A stretch of DNA of 64,000 nucleotides, taken from Phallusia mammillata (Eukaryota > Chordata > Ascidiacea > Phlebobranchia > Ascidiidae). This document shows, in pieces, positions 37,901 to 52,700 of the stretch (position 1 is its first letter; every line of letters starts with the position of its first letter). The stretch is taken from NCBI GenBank assembly GCA_003260075.1, contig QLIY01000287.1, forward strand, positions 62,001 to 126,000, read 5' to 3'. A program made the position numbers and the translations under genes. A model generated the notes under the pieces. It saw only the letters and a list, made by a program, of their open reading frames with translations. It ran no database searches and was not told the origin of the DNA.

Positions 37901-40900
37901 ACAACTTTCTTGAAAACATTTAGGTTGGTAACCACACAGATACTCACACAGGTTAACATTTGAACAACTTTTTTCATTTAAGCTACTTCCATTCAACGTC
38001 CCTGTGTTTTGTTTGTTATCGTCTTTAATATGAAACCGTTTTTCGATCGTTATCACTGTTGCAGCAATCGAATGTGATTTATGAACATATTTGTTATTTC
38101 ATAACAGAATGAATACAAGGCAGATTATGAAAAGCATAAGGCGAAATACACTCCAGTGGCGGTCACTTCGCAAATGTTGCTTGACCGATCACTTCGAAAC
38201 ATCAGAAGTTGGGTTTGTACACCTCATACTTGCTTAGGTTGTGATTCATGCTTTTAAACTTAATTTCCATGCTCTTTAGAACTCCTACACCGCTTACGCC
38301 CGAAAACTGTGGGAACATTATCACCTTGTGGTTCCAGTTCCACTTATTGCACAAGCAATTCAGGTAAAACGACATTTTTGGCGTCTGTTTGCTACAGCAT
38401 GGGCTACAAACAACCAGCCGTGTTTTTTTTTTCGTAGACTGCCAAAATGACTTCCGACAAGTGGTACAAAGCCGACTACAAAAAGGAATGCATTGGAAAA
38501 TCGGGTCCTGCTAACATCATCAACTACCCAGAGCTACAACAAGCCCGCAAGGCCGCTGGATTTGCCAGCAAGGTATTGTAACCTATTTCGTTTTCTTTTT
38601 TTGATTGTTAGAGCGGAATTCGCCCTTCTTTGTGTAAGCTATGTGTGGATCTAAAAAGCACCCTACCTAATAACAAAAAAATTATCAGAGTAGCATAGCC
38701 ATCTTATGACTCAAAGGTTTCGACAAAACTATAGTCAAATTTCACCCCTGATGACCATAGTTCTGTCAAGGCGTTTGGATGTTTGTCAGTTAAGCTACGC
38801 CATAGTTTCTATTGATAGAAATGTGACTGTGTATTTGTTTCTGATTTGACGTTTGTATGTAAACTTCGCAAATAGTGCGTGGCCAGGGTAACGTTAAAAG
38901 TATACTCAACTTTACCCCTAAAACTCTCAAACACTGCTGGTTGTTATTGCAGGTGGAATATAGAAAGGATGCTGACAAAGCAAAAAGTCATTATACGATG
39001 CCTCTTGATGCTCCCGATTTCATCAGGGCGAAGAGCGCTGCCGAAAAAAGCGACGTAAGTTTTCAAATCAACAAAGTAACTCTTCAGCGCAGGTTAGAGC
39101 ACCTGGCGTAATTGGTAGTTGTCGCAAAGAAATTGCCAGGTGTTGTAATGAACAAAACTACCTTACCGTTAATTGCGACAAGGCTAGGTCTCTTTAGTGC
39201 CACATGCAGCTTTATCAATTGGTGCAATCACAGCTACGAAACGTGTGGGATTTAAAAGTAATACACGACATTCAATCTGTCTTCTCTTTCTAAATGTCGG
39301 TTAAGGGTCCTAAAACCACTGCCAATTAGTCAATCAAACGACAGCTAATAATCAAGTCTTTGCTTAATATCATATAGCGTCTAATTTTTCTTTTTTTAGA
39401 TCCTGTACAAGAAGCAGAAGGCTCATACCATCGCTAACTTCCAGGGTTATCAAAAGCTGGACCCAAGTCACCATCCTGTTGTACAGAATGCTGAAAAGGC
39501 CAGTCAGCTACAATCTCACGTAAGTAAAACTCTAAACTTTTAATTGGTCTCTTTAGACCAGTGGTTTTTGTTCTATCGCTGCGTACCACTTAAACTCTAT
39601 TTGAATGGACGCATCAAGAGATAGGTCTGAACCATCAGGGTTAGCAATTCTAAACCAATGTCGAAGACAAGAGATCGTCATAAAAGGCTGAACAGTTGGG
39701 TCAGTTGAGTTGCAATTCCTGACCACCTGAACCACCTGAAAAGCTCATGCGCACTTCTAGTGGTAGGCGGACCATAAACTGAGAACCACTGATTTAGGCA
39801 AATAATAAACATTTAAACAGTAAACGCGTTTTGCTTGCTAATATTTCAAAGTCACGAAACAAGCTGTTGCAATGGACAGAAATTAGGAAATAGTATTCTT
39901 CGGACTGTTTTGCAGAAAAACTACACTGAAGATTGGGATTATGATAAACAGATGATATATTTTCCTGCTCATATAACCCCTGGTTACGAATCTAGCGCTG
40001 ACGTCAAGAAAGTGCAAAGTGACGTAAGTATCATATTTTTGTAAATATTTAGTCTTCAAATGTTTTTTTAAATATTTAGTCTTCAAATGTAAATTCATCC
40101 TTTGTTAGCAGTCTGATATAAATTCAGTTTAGTAAGAATTAAGTTTATTTTCTTTTAGGCCCAGTATAAGAAGGATCATGAGCAAAACAAGGCCAAAAAT
40201 ACTTTCGACGTCACTGGCACTCAGAGATATGAAGAAATGAAAGCAACACACAGCGCCACCTCTGATGTAATACTTTAAGTCGAACTGTATTTAGTTTTAT
40301 CATATGTGTCTTGTTTTCACTTTGATCGACTCTTCAAGTATGAACAATTTTTCCACAACCAATATTGTATACCATGTTAGCCACATCTGTTTGGGACATT
40401 TCTGATTGAAAATATTTGATTCTATTTCAGGTCAAATACAAGGAAGGTTTTCGAAAGAATCAGGGAACTGCCATGCAGATTCCTGAAACTGAAGAGATGG
40501 CTCGATCCAAAGAACTGTATGGGGGGGGGGTACTTTGATCGACTCTTAAAGTATAAACAATTTTTCCACAACCAGCATTGTGTACCATTTTAGCACTATC
40601 TGTTTGGACAAAGAGTCCAATGCAAGTGACAGCTACAATTAAAAACGTTTGACACTGTTTCAGGTCAAATACAAGGAAGGTTTTCGGAAAAATCAGGGAA
40701 CTGCTATGCAGATTCCTGAAACTGAAGAGATGGCTCGATCCAAAGAACTGTATCCCGTTCTGAGTAAAAAAGCTTATTCAGAAAAATCAAAGGAGGCACA
40801 TAAGAATGTCAATGTCGGACCAGGTAATAAAAGCATTGGGGGGGGGGTGTTCTAAGCAAAAAAGCTTATTCAGAGAAATCCAAGGAGGCACATAAGAATG

Positions 40901-43668
40901 TCAATGTCGGACCAGGTAATAAAAGCATTGTTAATCATTCCACAAAACCTTTCTAAGTGTTTTATTCAAATGTGTAATTGAAGGTGTTGACGTTTTTGCA
41001 AAAAATGCTTGATCCAAATTCTAGTGTGTACGTTTCAACAGTCTATTCAAGATTGGGGGGGGGGACCTATCTAAGTGTTTTATTCAAATGTGTAATGTAA
41101 GGTGTTGACGTTTTTGCAAAAAAAGCTTGATCCAAATTCTAGTGTGTACGTTTCAACAGTCTATTCAAGATTTGGTCAATTTTTTTTCTGATTTTGCTTT
41201 GGTCTTTAGACAGCAATCGACATCGACCGTATAGAAACTTTGATACGTAACTTTTTAAAACGGATTATTCTGTGTTTAAAATCGTACTTTCTATCCAGAT
41301 ATTCAGGAAATAGCACACGCAGTAGACACCCAGAAACAGGCGTCAACCAACCAATATAAGATGGACTATAAGCAGAACATGGTCGGAAAACCACCAGCTG
41401 ACCCTACATCAGCCTACCCGGAACATACCCTGCACAAGAAAATGACTCAGCTTACCAGCAAGGTAGCGTTATGTTCATGAAACTTTGGAACATTTTTACA
41501 CTGAATACTTACCTATCCATACCAGCAAGACGCACATGTTTTAAATTTTCTGATTTGTGTCTTTTTTGGCCTTTTTTTCGGGGGGGGGGGCTTTATTTCC
41601 AGATATTCAGGAAATAGCACACGCAGTTGACACCCAGAAACAGGCGTCAACCAACCAATATAAGATGGACTATAAACAGAACATGGTCGGTAAACCACCA
41701 GCTGACCCTACATCAGCCTACCCAGAACATAGCCTGCACAAGAAAATGACTCAGCTTACCAGCAAGGTAGCGTTATGCTCATGAAACTTTGGAACATTTT
41801 TACACTGAATACTTACCTATCCACACCAGCAAAACGCACTTGTTTTAAATTTTCTGATTTGTGTCTTTTTTGGCCTTTTTTTCGCAGGTTTGTGCACAAG
41901 CACGCTTTCGATAATGGGTTTATGTTTGAATAACTATACTCTATAGCAGGGGTCCGCAAATACTTTTTGACGGGACCCTAAAAAAATTGCTCTAAATTCT
42001 CGCGACCCAAGCATTTAGTTAGCATGTAAGTTTGTGGAAAATACTAAACAACTAAATGAGAACCGCATGCTTGCACAGATGCGCTTAATTTATTACATTG
42101 TTACATAGACTGTATGTAACAGTTACATAGTCATACGTAACAATGTAAAAGCTAATTAAAAGGTTGGAAAAGCCGAAGTTCATTAATGCCGTAGATGCGA
42201 TACTTATATTCATGGGAAATTTAAAATATTTCGCGACCCAGACTAGAAGGTCTCGCGACCCAAATTTGGGTCGCGACCCACTATTTGCGGACCCCTGCTC
42301 TATAGTAGTTACCCATTGGTGTTATACTTGATATTGTCATCTACATGCAATAGTTTTATTTTATTGTACACAAAACGTGAAGGAATATATTGCTATGTAA
42401 AAATCATTTGCATATAATATCTTGATCACTAAGGCTTAAAACAAGAAGTTCGGGAGGTTGAACTTGACTCATTTCCATTTCCTCTGCGATCAAATTAGTT
42501 TTGAGGTTAAATTTTTATTCCTGTTCTTTTGTAGCCCGAGTACACCAAGGATTCAGAAAAGTTGCTTCACCGACACCAGCTTCCTGTAGATGCTCCTGAG
42601 TTTGTCCGTGCTAAGCAGGTTGCTCTACAAGCCAGTGATGTAAGTTAAAATATGTGTCGCACTGCATTTTCCATTTAATATTACACAAATTAAATCAGCT
42701 CCAACTTTTGTTCTGTGAAATTTATTATATAATAGACAATAGTAGATTCTATTTGAATAAGGAAGTAAACAAGTCAGAAATTTTTTAATGGTTTATTATA
42801 CTGTTGATGTTGAACTTCGTTCTATATATATGTGCTTTAATTTGCAAGTTAAAGTGTGAAGTATAAATTGTAGGTTTTACTCGAATAAACCGAGCTAAAG
42901 TAAACGGTAATTAATGTAATCAAAACCCATACAATTTACTGTTTTTACACAGTTTTTGTCGTATATTTTAGATCGAATACAAGAAGCAGAAACAGGAGAC
43001 AGTGGATGGGGGGGGGGTGGTAATTAATGTAATCAAAACCCATACAATTTACTGTTTTTACATTGCTTTTGCCGTATATTTTAGATCGAATACAAGAAGC
43101 AGAAACAGGAGACAGTGGATCACTATCGTGGTTATCAGACTTTGGACACACAAGATCACCCAGTTGTACAGCGCGCTGCCCAAGCTGCCCAACTTGCTTC
43201 TGAGGTACGTTTTAGTTATTTATCTCCCCATCTTTAACACGTTATACTCATTTGAAAATAAATCGTTGCAGAAAGCGTACAAAGAGGATTGGGAGTACGA
43301 CAAACAAATGATCTATTTCCCTGCTCACATCACCCCTGGCTACGAGTCCAGTGCTGACGTCAAAAAAGTTCAGAGTGACGTAAGTAACTGTATTTGTCTA
43401 TTGCCTGATGGTTATAGGACAGGCGTGTTGTTTTAGAGCGAGGTTGTTATCAATCTGGTATTTGCTGAACCAATGAGAGTCTATTGTGTTGGATGGTTTG
43501 AAGGGGAGTTTTGTAATCATTTTTAGTGACCTAGTCAAAACAGCTGCAGTTAAATTTTAATTGGGAGCCCGCGAACTCAATACATCAACATTTTACAGAA
43601 AAGGTGTTCTTTTTTACAAATACAAGTCAAGGATTACTGCCTTGGAGCTTTAAAATCTATAAAAAAAA

Positions 43669-43724
<56 letters not shown>

Positions 43725-46700
43725 GATAAATGTAGTGCATTATTCGATCAAGCCGGGTGTATTTAGTTGATAGAGCGCCAGTCCCGTATAGCTGTCGTTG
43801 GTTCGAATCCCACCGCAGCCTAGATTTTTCTAGCTTATGCTTTGTCATTTGAAAATGTTTGGAAGACCTTCAGTACGCCTGGGGTACTATAAGTGTTTCA
43901 TCCTAATCGCCTACTGATAAAACTGACTTTATAAATGAGTCGTACCATTTTCTTTTTAGGTCAGCTACAAGAAAGCGTTCGAGAAAACCAAAGCACGCAA
44001 TGAGTTTAAACCAACGGACACAGAGCGCTACAAAGAGATGAAGCAAATGGACAATGTTGCATCTGATGTAAGACTTTATTTGTGGAACTAATTATTAGCA
44101 AAACTTTTCTATACGTTGCGACATCTATTTTAGCTTATAGCAGCATGTTTGGGATAAATTCCATAATGCCTGATGACAAAATTTGAATGTACGTTTAAAT
44201 ATACCTAAATCATTACATGTGAAACGAGTTAGTTTTTGTTTTTTGGTCAGAAACAGTATATCACTATAACTTATCTATCGTAAAATGCTTAAATATCTGC
44301 AACATCAATCAGTGACTCTGTCAAAATTGTACCAATATATTTTGTCTTTATTTATTAATTATAATTTTAGATCAAATAATGAATTTCCTGTCGTTTTTTA
44401 TCGATTCACATGTAACCCCCTTTTTCGTCTCCAGGTTAAGTACAAGGAGGAATACGAGAAAAACAAGGGCAAGGGATCAAGTATTTTGGAGACGCACGAG
44501 ATGGTGCTGTCGAAAGAATTGCGACCCGTGCAAAGCAAGAAGTTGTATACGGAACAGTCGAAGGAGATGCATAAGAACGTCAACGTTAACAAGGGTAACC
44601 ATCGTCGGTGTTTTTGATGCTCGTAGTTCGGCCAAGCAGTTGCACAAACTGATCCGAGCATTAAAATTACATGTTCATGGCCTGCTAACATACGAAACCG
44701 GTGACGTTAGGGATCTTGGGGGGGGGGGCCAAGCAGTTGCACAAACTGATCCGAGCATTAAAATTGCATGTTCATGGCCTGCTAACATACGAAACCGGTG
44801 ACGTTAGGGATCTTGGAAAGCTAAAAAACTAGGGTTGTATTTGGAATTTATGTGACGTCACAATGAACCGAGCATTAACATGTAATGCTGAGTATTCAAC
44901 CAAAATATGAAATTTGCAGTTTTGGCCTATCCCTAGTACTTGCAATGGTATTCGAACACAGGCGTAAGAATACTTAACAGCGAGGGCAAAGTATAGTTTT
45001 GTTTAGTTCTTTTTTGTAAAGGTGAGATAAAATTTCGACCCTAAAACCGTTTCGATTGAAATGTTCACCTGGCTTAATCTGTATGTAATTAGATGGCCAG
45101 GAGATCGCTCTTGCTGTTTCATCTCAACAACTTGCTTCACCTGGTCCTTACCGCAAGGAATATAAGCAGAAGATGGTCGGTAAAGGACCCACAGATCCAG
45201 CAGTGGCTTACCCAGAGCATGATCTTCATAGAAAGGCGTCTAACCTTGCTAGCAACGTAAGTTGTGTTATAAGTTATGACATAATGTGTATAGTTTATCA
45301 TATTATGTACACGCTCAAGACCTGTTTGAAAAGTCGTCCATAACAAAAACTTTAAAAAAAGTTTAAAGAAAAGGAGAAAGATAAAATCACTTTTTTACCT
45401 AATAAAGCACGAGGTCTTTCGTAAATCAAGTAAAGTAAAAAGAAAACGTAAAATACTTTAACCTCAAGTCACAAAGAAGACTGTTATGCAGCATTAATAC
45501 ATCTTCTTTTCACAAGGCTGACTATCAGAAGGAAGCTGCAAAAAACATGGCTCGCCATCAACTGCCAGTTGATGCGCCTGAGTTTATTCGAGCCAAGGAG
45601 GCAGCGAAAAATGCTAGTGACGTAAGTTAACATAAACAAGTTAAAATTTTACGCAACTAACGTACTGTACACAAATTTTTATTAACTTAAAGTTTATTTC
45701 TGAGTTGTTGTTGAGTTTCTTTAACGTTGCAGTTTTTGAAACAAACATTTGTTTGATCAAAAAGTGTATCTTGTTTACAGCTTGAATACCAGAAGCAAAG
45801 GGGGGGGGGGGAAAGAGGCAGCGAAAAATGCTAGTGACGTAAGTTAACGTAATAAGATGAAATACCACAAAACGAATATAGTGTATCCATTTTTTCAATA
45901 CCTTGAAATTTGTTTTTAGCCGTTGTTGGGTTTCTTTAACATTACAGTTTTTTGTTCATTTAGGCAATTAAAACAAACATTTGTGTGATCAAAAAGTGTA
46001 TCTTGTTTACAGCTTGAATACCAGAAGCAAAGGAATGAAGTGATTGCCAACTACAGAGGTTTCCAAACTATGGACAGCTCCGAACATCCCATCGTTCAAC
46101 ACGGGATTAAGGCAGCTGAATTGGCATCAAACGTTAGTGAACAGTTTGCATATCTTTTATACTGTTACCTACCCATTATCATTGCATTTGCATTAACACA
46201 GACAGTAACGGTAAAGTGGTGAATCAAACAAATTTAAATAAATGCACTGTCTATTTCAAAAAGGTGTATATATGTTTTACTCAAAGACTAATAAATACCG
46301 GAATAAATAACAACTGATTGACTAATTTTGAAGCACCGGGCTACCGTTCTTGTACTGAATGTTGTTCAATTGAAAAATGGTTGTTAATAATTCAAACGTC
46401 TATTTTGTGTTTGTTTTAACCATTTCGCTTAATTAAACAAAAATACCCACTGAAGGTTGTCTAAACCAGTGGTCGGCAACCGCCGGTCCGCGGCCCGGTA
46501 CCGGTCCGCGACGAGTTGGTTACCGGGCCGTATAATTTTTCAGGTTAAATGCTACAAAACATTTTGCCCATGTATCCCGGGGTTGATAAACTAATTTAAC
46601 GTTTTTATCTCTAAATATTTGTAGGTTTTTTGAAGACCGGTCCGCGATAAAATTTCACCTTCTAAAGCGGTCCGCAGTGCAAAAAAGGTTGCCTATACCC

Positions 46701-49700
46701 CTTGTCTAAACAAGTCGAAATACGCCCCAGACATACGCATTTCGAGTATTTTGTACGTAAAGAAATCGCTTTCAATTTTTATTATGCTGCTAGGTTTTGC
46801 GTTTTAATCCACCGTTATTGTGTTTTGTACAGACGCTATATACTGAGGACTGGGATTATGACAAACAAATGATTTACTTTCCTGCTCATATTACACCCGG
46901 ATACGAATCAAACGCTGACGTCAAGAAAGTTCAAAGGGATGTAAGTAATTTTGAAGTGGTTACTATGGGTGATGCAATAAAGTTTGTACAACACGAAACT
47001 TTTCCGGATAGGTTTCGTACAAAAAAGACTTCGAAAGTAGTAAAGCGAACAACCAATTTCGACCGACCGACACCGAACATTACAAGGATATGAAGAAAAA
47101 TGAATCAACCTCGTCTGATGTAAGTCCCATTATAATGTTTTGTCAAAACTTTATTTTTTAAGGGGGGGGGGACTTTGTTTTTTAACTTGCAAGGTTGTTG
47201 TTGTTTTCAAAACTTCCTCATTTCTCACTCACTAGTTTTTTGTGTGTGTTTTTTGTATTTCTGCCAAATCGGGTTTGTGAAGTCTCTGATCAAAAACGGT
47301 CTAATCTAGGGGGGGGGGCCAAAACTTCCTCATTTCTCACGCACTGGTTTTTTTGTATGTTTTTTTTTTAAATCCAACTGCCAAATCGGGTTTGTGAAGT
47401 CTCTGATCAAAAACGGTCTAATCTAATGAAAACATGTGAATAAATAGAAGTAAGGTTTGCTCTTCTGACGTGTCGCTTGTTTATTAGCAGCGTTTTAATA
47501 ACAATGGGCGAATTTTAGTTTTTAATTACCTCATGTTGTTTTATCTTTTTCTAAATGTTAACAGGTTTTTGTATTTGCAAGTTTGAATTCTAAAGTTTTA
47601 TTCAAAGACTATTAATCATTGCGGTTCAATCCAAGATCTACAATAACAGCATTTTGGTTCGTTTAAATTGATCTAGGTCAAGTATAAGGAGGAATACGAA
47701 AAGAACAAGGGAAAAGGTTCAAATGTTGCCGAGACGCACGAGATGACTTTGTCCAAAGAACTTCGTCCTGTGCAGAGCAACAAACTCTACACAGAACAAT
47801 CGAAGGCAATGCGCAAAAATGTTAATGTCGGTTCAGGTAAACCCAAGACCCTCTGAAAACATTTTGTTTGTTGAAACAAAAGCTTGTTTAGCGGGCGGTA
47901 AATGAAAAAAAGTGGGACAGTTGTAAACTAAATACGAAATGCTTGCTCTTCTAACGGTTATCAAAGATTACGTAATGCGAAATTATAACGAACTGTTTTT
48001 TGAAAGTAATTCTGTTGTGTGTGTTTTTGTGTGTTATGTGAAAAAAAAGCGTAGAAAAAAATTTTTTTTTTAAAAGACGTGACCAAACTTCTTGATTTTG
48101 TACTGGTATAGCCGTATAGACAAAGGGGGGGGGGATTTTTTTTTTTTAAAACACGTGACCAAACTTCTTGATTTTGTACTGGTATAGCCGTATAGACAAA
48201 TGATTTCGATTTGCAGATATCCAAGAAATCACCCACGCGGTGTCAGCACAGAAGCTGTCTTCTGACCAACCTTACACTGCCGACTACAAACAGCAGATGG
48301 TTGGCAAGGGAAGAAGCGACCCAGCAAACGCTTACCCCGAAGTGAAACATCACCGCGATGTTCACAAGTTTGCCAGCCCGGTAAAACTCTTTTGTAACAC
48401 TTACTGTTGGTTAGAAATGGGCAAAACTACAATTGTTTTGTGTGAACTTTCTCGTAACACTGCTAGCAAGCATACTCGGAATGATGTGTTGAAAATTAGA
48501 TTGATTACAAATTACTTAAAAGAAAGTCCGCTTGGGTTGTCATTAAAACTATAGTTTGAAAGCTTTAAGAAACACATATCTTAGTATTTGAATACTGGTT
48601 TAATCAGGTTGGTCGTTTCCACCAATACCTTTATCAGTCCTGGCTTAAAAACAAAGTAGTAGCAGTAAATGTTCTAAGTTTCCAGGTTAATGTTGATGTC
48701 ATTTAGTTCGAATTAACACAAATAATAAATATCCGTTTTATCTTCATGTAAAACACGTTTTTTTGCCCCACGCAAGCCTAATTCGTTGTAGCTTCTTTGT
48801 TAGAAATCTGTTGCCCATCACATGACATAACATATTCTTTGCGGCAAAAAAACTAAAAAAATGTAATGGGTTTCTACATAAATAAACTGCAATAAAACTA
48901 CATCTTGTAAACAACTGACCAATGTTAATTTTTCAGGCTGAATACCAAAAGGAAGCAGAAAAGATGATGCACCATCATAATCTGCCACTCGACTATCCAG
49001 AGTTTGTTCGAGCTAAAACAGCGGCTAAAAATGCCAGTGATGTAAGTACTTCAGATTCGACCAAATTCGCTGCTAAGTTATCACGAAATCAGCGGAAAAT
49101 GTATATTTGTTGAAGTTGTAACAAAATATTGTGGCATATTATTTTGGTTTTTGCACTTTAGATTGAGTACCAGAAGCAGAAACAAGAAACTGTTGACAAG
49201 TACAAGGGCTTTCAAACCATGGACAGCACTGAACATCCTATTGTACAACGTGGAATTCAAGTAGCAGAACTTCAGTCCAACGTAAGTGGAAAACATGCCC
49301 ATGCAATTTAATTCTCTTGAATAAAATTTTGTAAACCAAAGCAAACAAAAAATAAAAATAAATATAAAAAATTAATTGAAATAAAATTTAGTGACTAAAT
49401 TAAAATTTTATTTTTACTAAATTTTAGTCCAATGAAAATAAACAAGAATTTTTTTGTGTTGTGAAATCATTTGTAGGCTTTGTACAAGGAAGATTGGGAG
49501 TACGACAAACAAAACATCTACTTTCCTGCTCACATCACCCCTGGTTACGAAGCAAATGCTGACGTCAAGAAAGTCCAAAGTGACGTAAGCACCACTGTTG
49601 CCAACGAATCAACTTAAAAAAGCATCATGCTTAAACTATTTGGTTTTTATTTCTTGCAGGTTACATATAAGCAACAGTTTGAACAAAACAAGGACAAGAA

Positions 49701-52700
49701 TCGGTTTGATGTCACCGACACTGATCGCTACAAGTCCATGAAAGATGCGGAAAAAACTTCATCCGATGTGAGTATAAGTTCTTGACTTTCTTTCTTTGGA
49801 AGCTGTATATAAAATCTTGTTTAATATGCTTCAAACCGAGGCAACAATTAAAATCCATTTCAAATTTTTAGGTAAAATACAAAGAAGATTACGAGAAAAA
49901 CAAGGGTGTAGGACTTTTGCCGCTCGCTGAGTCAAACGAGATGACGCTTTCCAAAGAACTTCGTCCAGTCCTGAGTAAAAAGATGTACACGGAAAAATCA
50001 AAGGAAATGCAACAGACGGTCAATGTCGGATCAGGTATTAAAAAAATATTTAGAAATGCTCTGAGATCACATTGTCGGTCTCGTTTTATAAGCCTACAGT
50101 GAAAGCATATTTCTTAATGCTTGAAATTCTCTTAAAAATATGGGGTGAAGTAAAATATGGGGTAAAACTAGCACATTAAGCATGAAAGTAGGTTTTGGAA
50201 TAGCTGATGAAATTGTTGTTTTGTAGCAATGAACAAAAAAGAACAATACTGTTTTCTAGTACTGGCGTAAAAATGTATCCAGTATTTAAGACAAAATTTA
50301 CAAACAATTCAACAAAGTTATGGTGTTGCTTGTTTTCCCTAAACTGACTACAATTGTGTAAAGGTTTTAAAATGTATTTTAATAGTTTCTTGTATTGCAA
50401 CAGCGACTTAGTATTTACGTTCTATTTTTGTCTTAAAGACATTCAAGAAATCCAGCATGCGTTGGGCGCACAGAAGGTGGCGTCTGATAAAACATATAAG
50501 CAGGAATATAAGACTAAAATAGTTGGAAAGGGGCCAGTGGATCCAGCCAAGTCTTATCCCGAGTATGACAGACTTCGCGAAGTGAATAAAATCATTAGTG
50601 TGGTAAGTTAGTTGGGGTCATTTGTGTAACCAACGTCGCGCGACCGTAAACTATTACAGGAAATAAATGGTTTGTGCTGTTTTGTAGCCGGAGTATCACA
50701 AAGAAGCCGAAAAGATTATGCACCACCACAATCTTCCCCTTGACTATCCCGAGTTTGTGAGGGCAAAGGTCACCGCTAAAAACGCCAGTGACGTAAGTTT
50801 TCTATTGTGAAGATCCTAATAAAACTATATTGCTACCAAACTGGCGATCCGCTACGACAATGCTGTGCGTCATACGAGGCCGGCAGCAGTGCTTGTGATG
50901 CGACATACAGCGGGCTTTCCAATTTAACCCCCCGTACTAATCATGGCCCTGCTCTGTGGCTCCGTTGGCAGAGCGCCATTCCCGAAAAGGCTTTTGTCGT
51001 GGGTTCGAATCCCACCGCAAGCTAGATTTTTAAACCTGCTCCTCGCTATATGGGAACGCTGGGAACACCGGCTTGATTCGTAGCAATTGCCTAGACGTGC
51101 TGTACTATAATATTCCCTACATAAATCCTATATTATGTCGCTTTTTAGAGGGAATACCAGAAGCAACGCAAAGAGGTGATTGATACTTACAAAGGATTCC
51201 AAAATATGGACAGCAAAGATCATCCCATTGTCCAACACGGAATCAAAGCAGCTGAACTAGTTTCCAATGTAAGTTTCAATACAAAACTATGTACAGGTTA
51301 AGATATAGGAATAGCATTCTAGAGTTAACATATACTGTACTTTGTAATAAAAATTTCATAACAAAACACTTTACAGTTTAAGACATAGCTTCCCAGGGGA
51401 AAACATATGCCCTACTTTAATATTGGCCCTATACCTTGTAGGTCACATGTGGGTGACGTCATTTGACGTACTTGACGTATTTTGACGTAAACATACTTTG
51501 TTTTTAGGCTTTGTACAAGGAAGATTGGGAGTACGACAAACAAATGATTTACTTTCCTGCTCATATTACACCTGGTTACGAGTCGGCCGCTGACGTCAAA
51601 AAGGTTCAAAGTGACGTAAGTGCACCAGAATGGGTGAAAATGCATCATGCAAGCGAATATGCTCACCAATGTTTTTGCAGGTCACTTACAAAGGAGATTT
51701 CGAGAAAAACAAGGACAAGAACAACTATAAGTTAACCGACACCGAGCACTACAAGGCAATGAAGGAAACTGATAAAACTTCTTCTGATGTAAGATTTGTT
51801 GAAAAACAAACTTAAGTTGCGGTTCGGCAATGGGTTAATTGTATGAAGCTCACTAAAATAACCCATTTCAGGAAATAATTCTGAGGTGATAAATCAAAGG
51901 CCAGGACAGTGAATTTGGCCCAGCAGAAAATATTTTGCAAAAATGTCCTGGCCCACTATATTAATAATATTTCAAGGTTTCCTTATCTTAAGATTTTTTG
52001 ACAGACTTCGGTACTGTTTTAAGGTGATTTATTTATTTCAAACTACCACTTTCCGAGGCCACAAAACAAGAGTAATATTAAAATTACGATGCAAACACTT
52101 TCGCCTTTGCTATGTAAATAAACAAGCTACAAAGTCATCTTGGGAAAATTATCTTATTCTTCAAGTTTATGGTGTTGCTTCGTTTAGGTGAAATTATGTT
52201 TTCTTTAATGTACGAAGCTGTGCTGTTAGCAGAGTAAATCACACAATAAATGAAAAAAATTGCTAGGGTAATGTCTGCATACGTACATGTTCGAGGACGA
52301 TTTTCTATTTTGTCTGTTTCGCCTTATAATATAAGGACAAACGTTACATGTGACACTACACAGGTTAAGTACAAGGAGGAATACGAGAAAAACAAGGGAA
52401 CTGGATTTTCGCAACTTGCCGAAACTCACGAGATGGTGCTGTCCAAAGATCTTCGTCCTGTTGTAAGCAAGAAGCTTTACGAGGAAAAGTCCAAGGAGAT
52501 GCACAAAAATGTGACAGTTGGACAAGGTAAACAGATTGAGCTTTATTGTTTCGCATGGCTATGGTGTAATCCTCAATCTGGCCATATAAATGTAAATATG
52601 AACTTCTTTAGATTATCTGCTTTAAAATCGTTTTTGATTAACAGATGTTCAGGAAATTGCCCATGCACTCTCGACTCAGAAATTGTCTTCTGGTCAAAAC

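Noticed and set aside
43657-43848. Minus-strand poly-Pro frame
   Set aside because: Prolines come from the 55-G tract and the rest from a tRNA-like SINE.
50951-51025. Functional tRNA gene
   Set aside because: The T-arm is good but there is no proper acceptor stem or anticodon arm; better explained as a SINE head.
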